A program made the position numbers and the translations under genes. A stretch of DNA of 64,000 nucleotides, from contig JAUMIR010000004.1 in assembly GCA_030847615.1 (NCBI GenBank), positions 79,701,001-79,765,000 on the forward strand. Direction: 5' to 3'. Of the stretch, positions 53,791 through 63,958 are shown in pieces (the first letter of the stretch is position 1; each line of letters opens with the position of its first letter). Source of the stretch: Gambelia wislizenii (taxonomy: Eukaryota > Chordata > Lepidosauria > Squamata > Crotaphytidae). Below the pieces are notes generated by a model. That model searched no databases. It was not told the DNA's origin and was given only the letters and a program-made list of their open reading frames with translations.

Positions 53791-56139
53791 TAAAATGAGG
53801 GCATTACCCCTCCCAAATAAGAATTCTGCACCCTCAAAATGAAGTTTTCCTTCAGTCCCCATATTTCTAGCATTGCAGTAATTTCACTTGAGCACCTAGA
53901 AACACAGTTTAGCATTCCAAAAAAAGAAAAGAAAAGAAAAAGAGGCAGGCAAGAGTACCAAAGGTTACTTCTGCTGCACATAGAAGAGTTCTAGGTGTGA
54001 ACAGTTTTCATTATTTTAATCTCTGCAATGCTAGAAATTTAGGGACTAAATAGAGGAAGGGGGTGTTTTTTTTTATTTGGAAGGGGCCATGCCCTAATTT
54101 TCCTCCTTCTGTAAGTCCACACCTGTGTGTGGTAATGATACACTTACAGTATCCTTCTGGACCAACTCTGTGAGCTAGGGTGGGAAACACAGAATAGTTG
54201 TTCATCCTATATCTGCAGGGTTGGTTTCAGAAAGTAAAACCGTGGGATTCCACATGACTCCATGGCACTTTGTATTGTTGTTGGGTCTGTATGGTCCCAT
54301 CTTTTCCATGCACTTTTTAATATCTATGTTGAGGTAAGGAAACGTTTTCAGCCCAGAAGCCACACTGCTATGTGGTAAATCTTCTAGGGGCTGCTGTACT
54401 TACTGGAAAAAACAAGGAGTGAACACAGCTTATTGGAAACAGCTATCTAAAGGCACTCCAGGTACCCAGAAATTGTGGTTGGGGTCACCTTTTCATTCTT
54501 TGTCTTGCTATTGCCCCAGTGAAAGATGTCTCCACAGATTTGCTTCTGGAAGAGGGGGAAGCTCCTACTAGAACCAAAATACCAGAGATGGTGGTGGGAA
54601 TTTGATTCCAATCAGGATCAGGATAGGGGCAAAGCTGTCCTCCACTATGCAATGGTACCAATCCCCCCCATTCCCCCATACCAACCCCAGATATTAGTAT
54701 AAGAAAAATCAATAACACAAAGAAAAACCTGGTGCAGAAAACTGGCTTATAGAAATTTAAATAAACAAGAAACAAATTAACTGTGTGGCAAACATAATGG
54801 CCCTGAATTCTAATGTTGGAGAGGGCTAGGAGAAACCAAAGAGAAAATGCATCTATGCTTCCTTCATTGGCTCAGCATTTCCCAGTCATTTTGTACTAAC
54901 ATGAATGAAGACAAGAGAGGTCAGGGAAAGAGGATCAGACCCCCTAGATGTCCAATTTTGACTTATACGGTACTTTTTTCCTGAAATGTTACCAGTGAAG
55001 CTAATTTACAACCAGCAAACACACTCTTTGCCAAGGGGGATACCAGGCTGGAGCAAGACATGCCCTGCTTGTAAAATGAAAAGGGGCATTCAGTGATCAT
55101 ACCAGTCAAACAAAAGAGGGGGAAAATAGGGGCTTTTCCCTAGTAGCAGAGCAAAATCAAGGCAGTGAAAACAAAGGAAAAGATGTACTGAGTTTGAAGT
55201 GCTGCAGTCTTGTGCTAATATTATAAATAAAGATTTTTTAAAATACAGTTGTGTGAGGTAGCACTGTAGTCCACACACATACACCCAAGAAAGAAGTTGG
55301 GGGGAAAGAGAGATCTGTGCAACATCCTCTCAATCATAGCAAAGCAACAGCACCATACTTCCCTGAGGCTTATGGTACAATTGGCTCAGAGCAGAATCCA
55401 TAAATTCTCCCTTGGGCTCTGGTCTCTTGTAACAATTTGCAGACCCAACTGAGGTTATGTTGTTTTTTACCTGATGAAAAATGTCAATCTTTTATCTCTA
55501 TTCCTATTCAAAAAGAAATTTTATTTTAATATTTTAGAAACTGGAGGCTTTCTGGTTTCTGATGTTCTGGGAGTTCTGGACACATGGAAACAATGCACAA
55601 ACAAATGTGCAAGATAATGGAAACAAAGTGCATTAACATTTGTTTCAAAAATAGCCAGAATAATAGTTTTGAATTGTTGCACTCTTTAGAAAAACAAAAA
55701 CACGGCAGCTAAACAGCAACCAAAAATAGGCTACAATTTGAAACAAATTAAGATTGCTCAAATGTTCCAAGTAACAAGGAAGCACTAATGTAAAGGAAAA
55801 GGTAATGGTGGTGGTAAGTGATTTACTAATAAAGAGCAAATGCAAAGTGAATTTCAGTAGTGATTTACTACAATCTTTTGTTTTCCAGTGAAAAATGTGA
55901 TGCAAGGATGCCCTAATTGACAGTAACAAACCATTATGGCCTGATTGAGGAAACTGCTGCTTTTTCTCCACTGATTATACAAATACATTGCAGGTGCAAC
56001 AAGATCTTAGCATCCCCCAAGGGAAAGTGGAGCCAGTTACTAGAAATACCAACTTGGTCCCATGTCTTTGCTGTCCTTCTCAATATATCTCTGCTATTAC
56101 AGTTTCCAGGCATGCTGATAAGCACATATTCTGTTAAAG
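53791..56139. other. no recognised gene; (AAAAG)n at 53919-53944
   Basis: Over 2.3 kb without an exon-like or transposon-like signal that I can support; a short AAAAG repeat is the only simple feature. Confidence 0.45.
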
Positions 56140-56265
56140 CAGAGAGGGGAATCATGTGGCCTTCTAGATGTACCGTAGCTGGACTCCAACTCTCAGCAAC
56201 CCTAACCAATGCCTATACTGGCCAGGGCTGATAGAAGTTACGGTACAGTATCTAGAAGCCTGCAT
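56140..56265. mobile_element. palindromic MITE, diverged
   Basis: 'taccgtagctggactccaac' is mirrored by 'gatagaagttacggta', and 'catgtggccttctagatgta' by 'acagtatctagaagcctgca'. Confidence 0.55.
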
Positions 56266-56565
56266 AAGTGTGGAAATATCCTTTCTTCCCTCACATCTAC
56301 TTCAGAGATTGGAAAACTCATGCTGGCTGGAGTGGGGGGCCCTAAGAGAAGTGATCCAAAAAGGTACCTTTTCCAAGCTCTGTTGTGACTCAGGTTGGGC
56401 CAAAATGAATACAACATGCAAAATGAGGAAATATTCATCCAAAGAAGCAGACTCACATGGCTAAGAATATTCCACATAGAGATGCCCAGGAATACTAGAC
56501 TATTAGAAGGGATGATTTTGAATGCAGATTTCAAGTGTCTGCCATCATGGAATCCCAAGGGAACA

Positions 56566-57229
56566 TAGATTTTCCTTGGGTTTTTTCCAGGCTGTGAGGC
56601 TGTGTTCTGGAAGAGTTTCTTCCTGATGTTTTCGCCTGCATCTGTGGCTGGCATCTTCAGAGAATGGTTGGGTAGGAGTGTGTGTGGAGTTTATATATTG
56701 TGAACCCCTGTTGGGGGTATATGTAAATTTGTGTAATTGAATGGTTAGTTTCTGGGTATAGAAATGCAAGGATGATTAGTGTCTGTTTGGCTAATGGTTG
56801 GTTGATGGGCCATTATCTGCTGGAAATCCCCTTGTCCCTAGGTGGAATTCCTTTGTAAGTGTTGAGTTTTGATTCTATTGTTTTTCAAAACTAGAAGCCA
56901 GATTTCGTTTACTTTTAGGGTTTCTCCTTTCCTGTTGAAGTTGTCCAGGTGTTTGTGGATTTCAATAGCTTCTCTGTGCATTCTGACATGATAGTTGTTG
57001 GCCTGGTCCAGAATTTCTGTGTTTTTAAATAACATTTTGTGTCCACGTTGGTTTATAACATGTTCTGCTACTGCTGATTTTTCTGGCTGGCCCTACCCAA
57101 CCATTCTCTGAAGATGCCAGCCACAGATGCAGGCAAAACATCAGAAAGAAACTCTTCCAGAACACGGCCTCACAACCTGGAAAAAAACCAAGGAAAATCT
57201 ATGGATGCCGGCCATTAAAGCTTTCAACT
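56566..57229 (-). mobile_element. Penelope-like element with inverted terminal copy and 13-bp duplication
   Basis: TCCCAAGGGAACA flanks it (56553-56565, 57230-57242). From the left limit to about 57090 the minus strand carries the Penelope 3' part: FKNTEILDQANNYHVRMHRE, then AIEIHKHLDNFNRKGETLKV. The 3' UTR has 'gaagatgccagccacagatg'. From about 57090 to 57201 the last ~112 bp of that UTR recur in plus orientation, followed by the true 3' terminus 'tggatgccggccattaaagc'. The unit thus has ~112-bp inverted ends. Such inverted terminal copies are known for Penelope elements. No full protein is encoded. Confidence 0.8.
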
Positions 57230-57607
57230 TCCCAAGGGAACAGTTTTTTAGGTGCACACTGCATTTACGTGAGTTCAATGGTGCAAAGTTTCAGACACCA
57301 GCAATGCCAGCACTAAAATGCTAGGGGAGATATAATAATAATAATAATAAATAAAATAATAAAATTTATTTATATCCCGCCCCTCTGCAAGCAATCGGGG
57401 CGGCTTACAATGATAAAATGGTAGACAGTATAAAACAACCCAAAATCCCTCCCTCCCCTTAAAACATTATTAAATTAATGCAAGTTAAAATCAATACAAG
57501 TTAAAATCAATATGTGGTACCATATGCTAAATATCCTTTTAAGCAGGCAGCATCTGTTAGGAGATCCAAAAGGAACCTCCAGAGGGGGTTCCAGAGGCCG
57601 GGGTTAG

Positions 57608-60600
57608 CTATTCCGGAAAAGCCTGCCCGAAGAGAACCGTCTTGACAGCCTTTTTAAAGCTGTCTAATGATGTCAATAGGCGGATCTCGTCGGGCAGGCC
57701 GTTCCACAATTTGGGGGCGACAGCCGAGAAAGCCCTCTGGGAGGTAGTCGCCAGCCTAGGTCTTTGTGACTGCAACAAATTCCTCCCAGAGGACCGGAGA
57801 GCGCGGGGAGGATTATAAGGGAGAAGGCAGTCCCTGAGATAGCTTGGGCCCAAGCCATTTAGGGCTTTAAAGGTGATAACCAACACCTTGTACTGGGCCC
57901 GGAAGCTGATAGGCAGCCAGTGGAGGGACCTCAGAACCGGAGTAATGTGGTCCCTCCTAGATGTTCCAGAAACTAACCTTGCTGCCATATTTTGTACCAG
58001 CTGTAATTTCCGAACTAGGCACAAGGGTAGCCCCATGTAGAGAGCATTACAGAAATCCAGACGTGAGGTTACCAGCGCGTGCACAATGGTCTCAAGGTCC
58101 CTTACTTCCAGAAAAGGGCGCAGCTGGCGTATCAGCCGAAGCTGATAACAAGCGCTCCTGACTGTCGCATTTACCTGATTTGTCATCAGGAGTGACGAGT
58201 CAAGGAGCACCCCTAGACTGCGAACACAGTCACTGGAGGAGAGTGTGACCCCATCCAGGACTGGAGATTGCAACTCGATTCTTGGTTTCAGGGCCGCTAC
58301 CGTGAGCACCTCCGTCTTGTCAGGATTCAGTCTCAATCTGTTTTTCCTCATCCAGCCCATTACTGCCCGAAGACATTCATTGAGAGAAGAGATGCCGTCA
58401 GAATTCAAGGCCGACGAACGAGATACGGAGAAATAGATCTGAGTGTCATCAGCGTACTGATAACACCCAGCTCCATAACTCCGAATAATCTTACCCAGCG
58501 GCTTCATATAGATGTTAAATAACATCGGGGACAGAATAGCACCCTGTGGTACTCCACAGGTGAGCTCCCTTTTACTGGAGCTACTGTCCCCGAGCAGCAC
58601 TCTCTGGGTCCTGCCTGAGAGGAAGGACCGGAACCACTGCAAAGCAGTGCCTCCAATGCCTAACTCCCCCAGGCGATCCAGAAGAATGCTGTGATCTATC
58701 GTATCAAAAGCCGCTGAGAGGTCTAGGAGCACCAACAGGATCACATTACCCCTGTCAATGCTCAGACGCAGATCGTCGGTCAAAGCAACCATGGCAGTCT
58801 CAACCCCAAAGCCTGTCCTGAAGCCAGTTTGAAATGGGTCTAGGTAATCGGTTTCATCCAAGACAGCTTGGAGTTGAAGAGCAACTGCCCTCTCGATCAC
58901 CTTGCTCAAAAATGGTAATAAAGAGACTGGCCTATAATTATTCATAGCCAGGGGGTCCAGGGAAGGTTTTTTCAAAATAGGCTTAACAGCCGCCTCCTTT
59001 AAACATGATGGGATATATCCTTCCCTGAAGGATGCATTGATGATGCTCACCAGGAACTTCCGCAATGCATCCCCTCCCCTGGACGGCCAGCCAAGACGGG
59101 CAAGGGTCGAGGGGGCAGGTTGTCTTCCTCACACTACCAAGGAGCTTGTCCACGTCATCGGTACTCACAGATTGCAGCTGATCCAGTATAATTACATCGG
59201 CAGAGTTGCTGGACACCTCGTCCATTGTTTCTGTTACAATAGTGGCATCTAGGTCGGCTCTTATCTGAGAGATTTTATCTGCAAAGAAGTTATTAAATGC
59301 ATCACAGCAGGCAGTCGTCGGGTTAAGCAGGGGATTCAGTGCAGGGGTCACCTGCGCCAGCTCCCTCACCACCCTAAACAGCTCTGCTGGACGGGACTCT
59401 GCAGACGCAATACGTGCAGAAGAGAAGGATCTTTGCGCTGCACGCACTGCCTCCCGATAGGACCAAAGAAAGTTCCTATGGCGAGTTCTGTCAGATAAGA
59501 GTCGAGTCTTCCGCCATCTGCGCTCTAGTCGTTGTCCAAACCGCTTCATTTCCCTAAGCTCAGGTGTATACCATGGCCTACGGTTAGAAGCGGGTTGGCA
59601 AGGACGCTTGGGAGCAATCGTGTCGATAGCTCTGGTAAGGTCGGTGTTCCACGTATTAACCAGAGCATCGACAGGATCACCAGCATTTCCAACCATTAAG
59701 CCCTCTAAGGCTTTCTGGAAACCCATAGGTTCCATTAGCCTTCGAGGGCGGACCATTTTAATGGGTCCACCACCCCCGGTGGGGCAGATGTAGGCTCTAA
59801 GTTCCATCTTGACCAGGAAATGATCCGTCCATGACAAGGCAGAGGTACTGATTACCTCCGCCCACGGATATACCTGATCCGAACTAAAGACCGCATCGAG
59901 GGTATGACCTGCACAATGTGTGGGCCCGTTGACCAATTGGGATAGGCCCATGTTTGTCATGGTCTCCATGAACTCCCGAGCCGCACCTGTTAAGCTGATC
60001 TCGAGTGGGATGTTGAAGTCCCCCAAAACCAGAAGTCTGGGGGACTCCAGCAGCAGCTCTGAGACCAGCTGTGTCAGCTCGGTTAGGGAGTCTGCTAGAC
60101 AACGGGGTGGCCGATAGACTAGCAGAATCCCCAAGCTATCCCTGGTCTTCAGGCTTAGGTATATACACTCGAAGTGGGCTGGGTTCCGGATAGGTGTCCT
60201 GGTCAAGGTCAGGTGGTTCTTATGGACTAGAGCCACTCCACCCCCCCGCCCACTTCCTCTCACCTGCTCGCTAACAGAGTACCCAGCTGGGAGGGCCTGT
60301 GCCCATGTGACAGCACTATCCTCTCCCAGCCAGGTCTCCGTGAAGCAAGCCAGGTCGGCGTCCTCATCCAAGAGAAGGTCCTGGATGATATGAGTCTTAT
60401 TCCTCACCGACCTGGCATTGCAGAGGAGCAGAGTGAGGTTCTGTGTAATGGTTGGTCTGCTCTCCAAGCCATTCTGGGCAGCAGAGGGAACTGAAGACAG
60501 GATAGCTTTCAAACAGCGATCCCGTCTTCTCTTGCAACATTTGTTCGCTCTGTTCCCGCCATATCTCCCATTCCCCAACACTACTCCGATGGCTGTCCCC

Positions 60601-60647
60601 ACCTCCTTCCCGGTCTCCGGTAAGACGGAGGAGCACTCACTCTCCAC
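57608..60647 (-). pseudogene. L2 ORF2 (APE endonuclease-reverse transcriptase), one frameshift
   Basis: Frame A (60647-58983, 554 aa) holds the endonuclease at residues ~70-290: LLLCNARSVRNKTH, LACFTETWLGED, GRGGGVALVHK, ILLVYRPPR, LVLGDFNIPLE, GHTLDAVF and WTDHFLV. The usual SDH is TDH here. Frame B (59065-57608, 485 aa) holds the RT: VKPILKKP, NNYRPVSLLPFLSKVIERAV, GFRTGFGVETAMVAL, VLLDLSAAFDTIDH, CGVPQGAILSPMLFNIYM and CYQYADDTQIYF. The L2 C-terminus follows with LHWLPISFRAQYK and LWNGLPDEIR. The frames join at a G-rich run near 59075-59085. Together they give ~1,010 residues, normal for L2. No in-frame ATG precedes the endonuclease; position 60647 is GTG, and the frame stays open upstream through a Gln run in the first monomer. 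In active relatives the protein nicks the target and copies the element RNA. Confidence 0.93.
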
Positions 60648-60654
60648 CCCCAGC

Positions 60655-61660
60655 TTGAAGCCACGCTGCTGCTGCTGCTGCTGCTGCTGCCGCCGATGGT
60701 CTGGCTGGAGCTGGCTTTCAAGGCACTCAGAGGCCAGGTGTTCCTAGGGAGGAGGGAGAGGGCAAACACTCACTCACTCTCCACCCCCCGCGCTTGAAGC
60801 CAAGTTGCTGCTGCTACTGCTGCTGCTGCCGGTGGTCTGGCTGGAGCTGGCTTTCAGGGCACTCAGAGGCCAGGTGTTCCTAGGGAGGAGGGAGAGGGCA
60901 AACACTCACTCACTCTCCACCCCCCGCTTGAAGCCAAGTTGCTGCTGCTACTGCTGCTGCTGCCGGTGGTCTGGCTGGAGCTGGCTTTCAGGGCACTCAG
61001 AGGCCAGGTGTTCCTAGGGAGGAGGGAGAGGGCAAACACTCACTCGCTCTCCACCCCCCGCTTGAAGCCAAGTTGCTGCTGCTACTACTGCTGCTGCCGG
61101 TGGTCTGGCTGGAGCTGGCTTTCAGGGCACTCAGAGGCCAGGTGTTCCTAGGGAGGAGGGAGAGGGCAAACACTCACTCACTCTCCACCCCCCGCTTGAA
61201 GCCAAGTTGCTGCTGCTACTACTGCTGCTGCCGGTGGTCTGGCTGGAGCTGGCTTTCAGGGCACTCAGAGGCCAGGTGTTCCTAGGGAGGAGGGAGAGGG
61301 CAAACACTCACTCACTCTCCACCCCCCGCTTGAAGCCAAGTTGCTGCTGCTACTGCTGCTGCTGCCGGTGGTCTGGCTGGAGCTGGCTTTCAGGGCACTC
61401 AGAGGCCAGGTGTTCCTAGGGAGGAGGGAGAGGGCAAACACTCACTCACTCTCCACCCCCCGCTTGAAGCCAAGTTGCTGCTGCTACTGCTGCTGCTGCC
61501 GGTGGTCTGGCTGGAGCTGGCTTTCAGGGCACTCAGAGGCCAGGTGTTCCTAGGGAGGAGGGAGAGGGCAAACACTCACTCACTCTCCACCCCCCGCTTG
61601 AAGCCAAGTTGCTGCTGCTACTGCTGCTGCTGCCGGTGGTCTGGCTGGAGCTGGCTTTCC
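60655..61660 (-). repeat. 134-bp tandem monomers at the L2 5' end (~7.5 copies)
   Basis: The period is exactly 134 bp (landmark at 60805, 60939, 61073, 61207, 61341, 61475, 61609). Units differ by only a few bases. The unit nearest ORF2 (60655-60790) is most diverged, with eight CTG in a row. The neighbouring pair at 61073 and 61207 shares 'ctactactg' against 'ctactgctg' in the others. On the sense strand each unit has pyrimidine-rich and CACCTGG (E-box-like) segments, a CAG-rich tract and no ATG. By analogy with mouse L1 these could be promoter units; that role is inference. Confidence 0.95.
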
Positions 61661-61859
61661 ATATATTGATGGCTTAAGCCATCAATAAAATACAAAGGGT
61701 TTTGGCCAGTACATAAACATGAAAGGTTGACATCGTCTGGTATGCACACCCTTTTGCGTTTACGTGGCATTGTTATGATGCCGTATTTGGTGGTACAGAA
61801 ATGAAGGCGACATCAATTATCATTGGGACTGAGTTCCTTTTGCCCATCTCCTTTTTCCC

Positions 61860-62530
61860 ATAGCAGCTCCAAAGTAGGCCCAGAAAGGTCCACTCCCACA
61901 CGATATCCATTGTTAATTGCCACCAAGTTGACTTCAATGTACAGCACCCTTAATCTCCAAGACACCCTCTTACCAGCCGCCCTGCTCAGGTCCTGCAGAC
62001 TCAGTGCTGTGGCTTCCTTGATTGAATCTATCCACCTGTAATGCAGTTTTCAGCTTTTTCTACTGGCTTCCACTTTACCAAGCATGATTCTTGTTTGTAA
62101 TGAATCATGTTATCTCATGATATGGCCAAAATCTTATAGCATCAGTTTGGTCATTTTGGCTTCTAGGGAGAACTCAGGCTTGACTTGCTCTAGGACCCAT
62201 TTGTTGATCATTTTGGCAGTCCACAGTATATGTAGAACTCTCTTCCAGTACCATACTTCAAATGAGTTGATTCCCTTCCTGTCAGTTTTCTTCACTGTCC
62301 AGCTTTCACAACCATATATAGAAATTGGAAATATGACAGCATGGATGATCTTGACTTTGGAATTAAATTATGTATCTTTGCACTTGATCCACATGATATA
62401 TGCAGAGAGATATACAGAAGGCCCATGTGGAGTTGGTATTGCAGAATTGTTTTCACAGTTGTAGATGTGCTGTAAACAGCCATGAGGTAGTAGCAGTAGG
62501 AGACATCATTATCCCAGATCACCTGTTGTT
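61860..62530 (-). mobile_element. BovB/RTE LINE, C-terminal ORF2 fragment
   Basis: The minus strand reads ISIYGCESWTVKKTDRK, SFEVWYWKRVLHILWTAKM, NKWVLEQVKPEFSLEAKMTK and RWIDSIKEATALSLQDLSRA. These are hallmarks of the BovB/RTE C-terminal region. Several stops are present. The 5' parts (endonuclease, RT core) and the 3' end are missing. BovB elements are abundant in squamates, which supports the organism call. Confidence 0.85.
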
Positions 62531-62948
62531 GCAAATGCAAAAAGAAAAAGAAAAAATACAAGACTAGGGTGATGGTGAGAGTACTGGCAAAATATTTTAG
62601 TTTCCAAGGACATCCTCTGAATTGACCTCACAATGGCTGTTGTAGAGAATCAGATATACTTCGGAGGTTGATACAATATTCTAATATACTGTAGCCTCAG
62701 ACAGACAAATTGGAGCCTCTTTATTGCTTTAAAATCTGATAAAATCGCAGGAGAGGGAGGGTAAGAAACAGCCTGTCAGCACAGAGCAGTGGGGGAAATG
62801 ATACCCAGAAAAAATGTACAGGGGTCCCCTGCATTTTGACAACTTCTTTTTCGAGGTTCCATTGTTTCAGCAGATCTAAATTATAGCTATGTACCGCACT
62901 TTCAACCCCTGGTCTGCTCTTTCATCCACACACTGCTTTCTCCCTCTC
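62531..62948. other. no recognised feature
   Basis: Unassigned sequence between the BovB fragment and the hAT element. Confidence 0.45.
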
Positions 62949-63868
62949 CAGGGCCAGTTTAAGGAATTTTGCACCCGCCCCCGCAACACTTTATTTGGGG
63001 GGGGGCATATCCTGCCTGCCTGCCAGGCCCGGCCAAGATGGCCTCCCTCCTGGTGCTCCGACCGCCCCAGTCTGCTCGGCCACCGAGACCGCGGCCCCTG
63101 CGCCACCCCCTCCCTTCACCAAACAGCCCACAAAGGTGTGCAGCTCCCGCAGGGCCTCCTCCCCCACCAGAAGGCTGTGGAGCTGGGACCGCCTCCCTGC
63201 CCACCCACCTGGAACCTCCCAGCAGATGTGCCACTGGTACTCCTTCCTCCTGCAGCAGCAGCAGAGCCCTGAGGACAGCCACCGCCTCTTCCTCCTCCAC
63301 TGCTGCCTCCCGCTGTCCCCGAGGCCGCCCCGTCTGCACCGCCTCCTCCTCTTCCTTGCCAGGGGGGCACCAGGAGAGCATGGCAGGCAGGCCCGGAGGG
63401 GGAGGAAGCGGAGCGGCCCCTTCATAGCAGGAGGGACCCACGAGGCCATCTAGCTTGTCCAGCAGTGGGACAGCGGTGGCCCCCCAGCACATCCAGAGGG
63501 GTCGGTCTCCGCTAGGACTGGAGGAGGGTTACTTACCTCTCCAGCTGGCCCTGCAGCTTGGGCTCCAGATGGCAGCGGCATCAGCTCAGCTCAAGGCTCT
63601 GGGCCCGGTGGCCGGAGCAGCGCTTCCCACTCTCACTCAGCCTGGCCCCGCCCCCAGGCTTGGAGCAGCTCAGCCCGAGCCCAGGCACTGCTGCTGCTGC
63701 TGCCTCCGGGCCTCTCCTGCTGCGCTCTCCCCCCAGGAGCTTGTCCTGCTCGGTGGGGGCAGAGGGAGGAAAGGAAGAAGGAGATGGCCGGAGACGGTTA
63801 GGACAGGCCCCCATGTGGCTGGGCCCCCCCGCCAATGCGGATTTGGTGGAATGGTTAAACCGGCCCTG
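62949..63868. mobile_element. hAT element, 920 bp, with GC-rich centre
   Basis: Ends cagggccagtttaagg and inverted cagggccggtttaacc. Flanks TCCCTCTC (62941-62948) and CCCCTCTC (63869-63876) agree in 7 of 8. Its outer ~170 bp on each side match the 356-bp element at 5591-5946 read in reverse ('ccgcattggcggggg', 'ttaaggaatttt'). The central ~560 bp are GC-rich and absent from the short copy. Frames are open on both strands because stops are rare in GC-rich DNA, so none is called as a gene. Confidence 0.82.
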
Positions 63869-63919
63869 CCCCTCTCGGTCTATTTGGCATGTTGGGGGGG
63901 TGTTTCTTTTGGGCTACAC

Positions 63920-63958
63920 CAGTGGTTCTCAACCTGTGGGTCCCCTGATGTTGTTGGA
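63920..63958. mobile_element. hAT MITE, left end, cut by a LINE stub
   Basis: 'cagtggttctcaacctgtgg' followed by 'tgatgttgttggact' is the left arm of the CAGTGGTTCTCAACC palindromic MITE. It stops where the LINE tail begins. Confidence 0.75.

Larger units (their letters stand above)
57334..61660 (-). mobile_element. L2 LINE, 4.3 kb, with 5' tandem monomers
   Basis: Minus strand; the 3' end has (ATT)n and 'gcccgattgcttgcagaggg'. Limits are set by the interrupted Harbinger-like element. Order from 5': 7.5 tandem 134-bp monomers, ORF2 (endonuclease and RT), short 3' UTR. There is no ORF1. ORF2 is open except for one frameshift, so this is a young insertion. 3' copies of the same broad clade at 49905 and 38675 are far older. 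Confidence 0.9.
57243..61795. mobile_element. Harbinger-like DNA transposon, copy 3, split by an L2 LINE
   Basis: The left part (57243-57333) has 'ggtgcacactgcatttacgt' and 'cagcaatgccagcactaaa'. It resumes at 61661 with 'atatattgatggcttaagcc', then 'aaacatgaaaggttgacatc' and 'tttacgtggcattgttatga'. Order and orientation match copy 1. Neither terminal repeat is preserved. The L2 lies between two 'atat' words (57330-57333, 61661-61664). Confidence 0.75.

Noticed and set aside
55645..56654. minus-strand frames of 108-138 codons
   Set aside because: They cross a MITE and unassigned DNA, overlap plus-strand frames and show no domain.
60655..61660. CRISPR-like regular array
   Set aside because: Units are fully repeated without unique spacers, and the context is a vertebrate LINE.
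60805..61669. six near-identical 70-codon plus-strand frames starting with a Leu run
   Set aside because: They are the antisense reading of the 134-bp L2 monomers; 134 is not a multiple of 3, so the frames cannot form one repeat protein.
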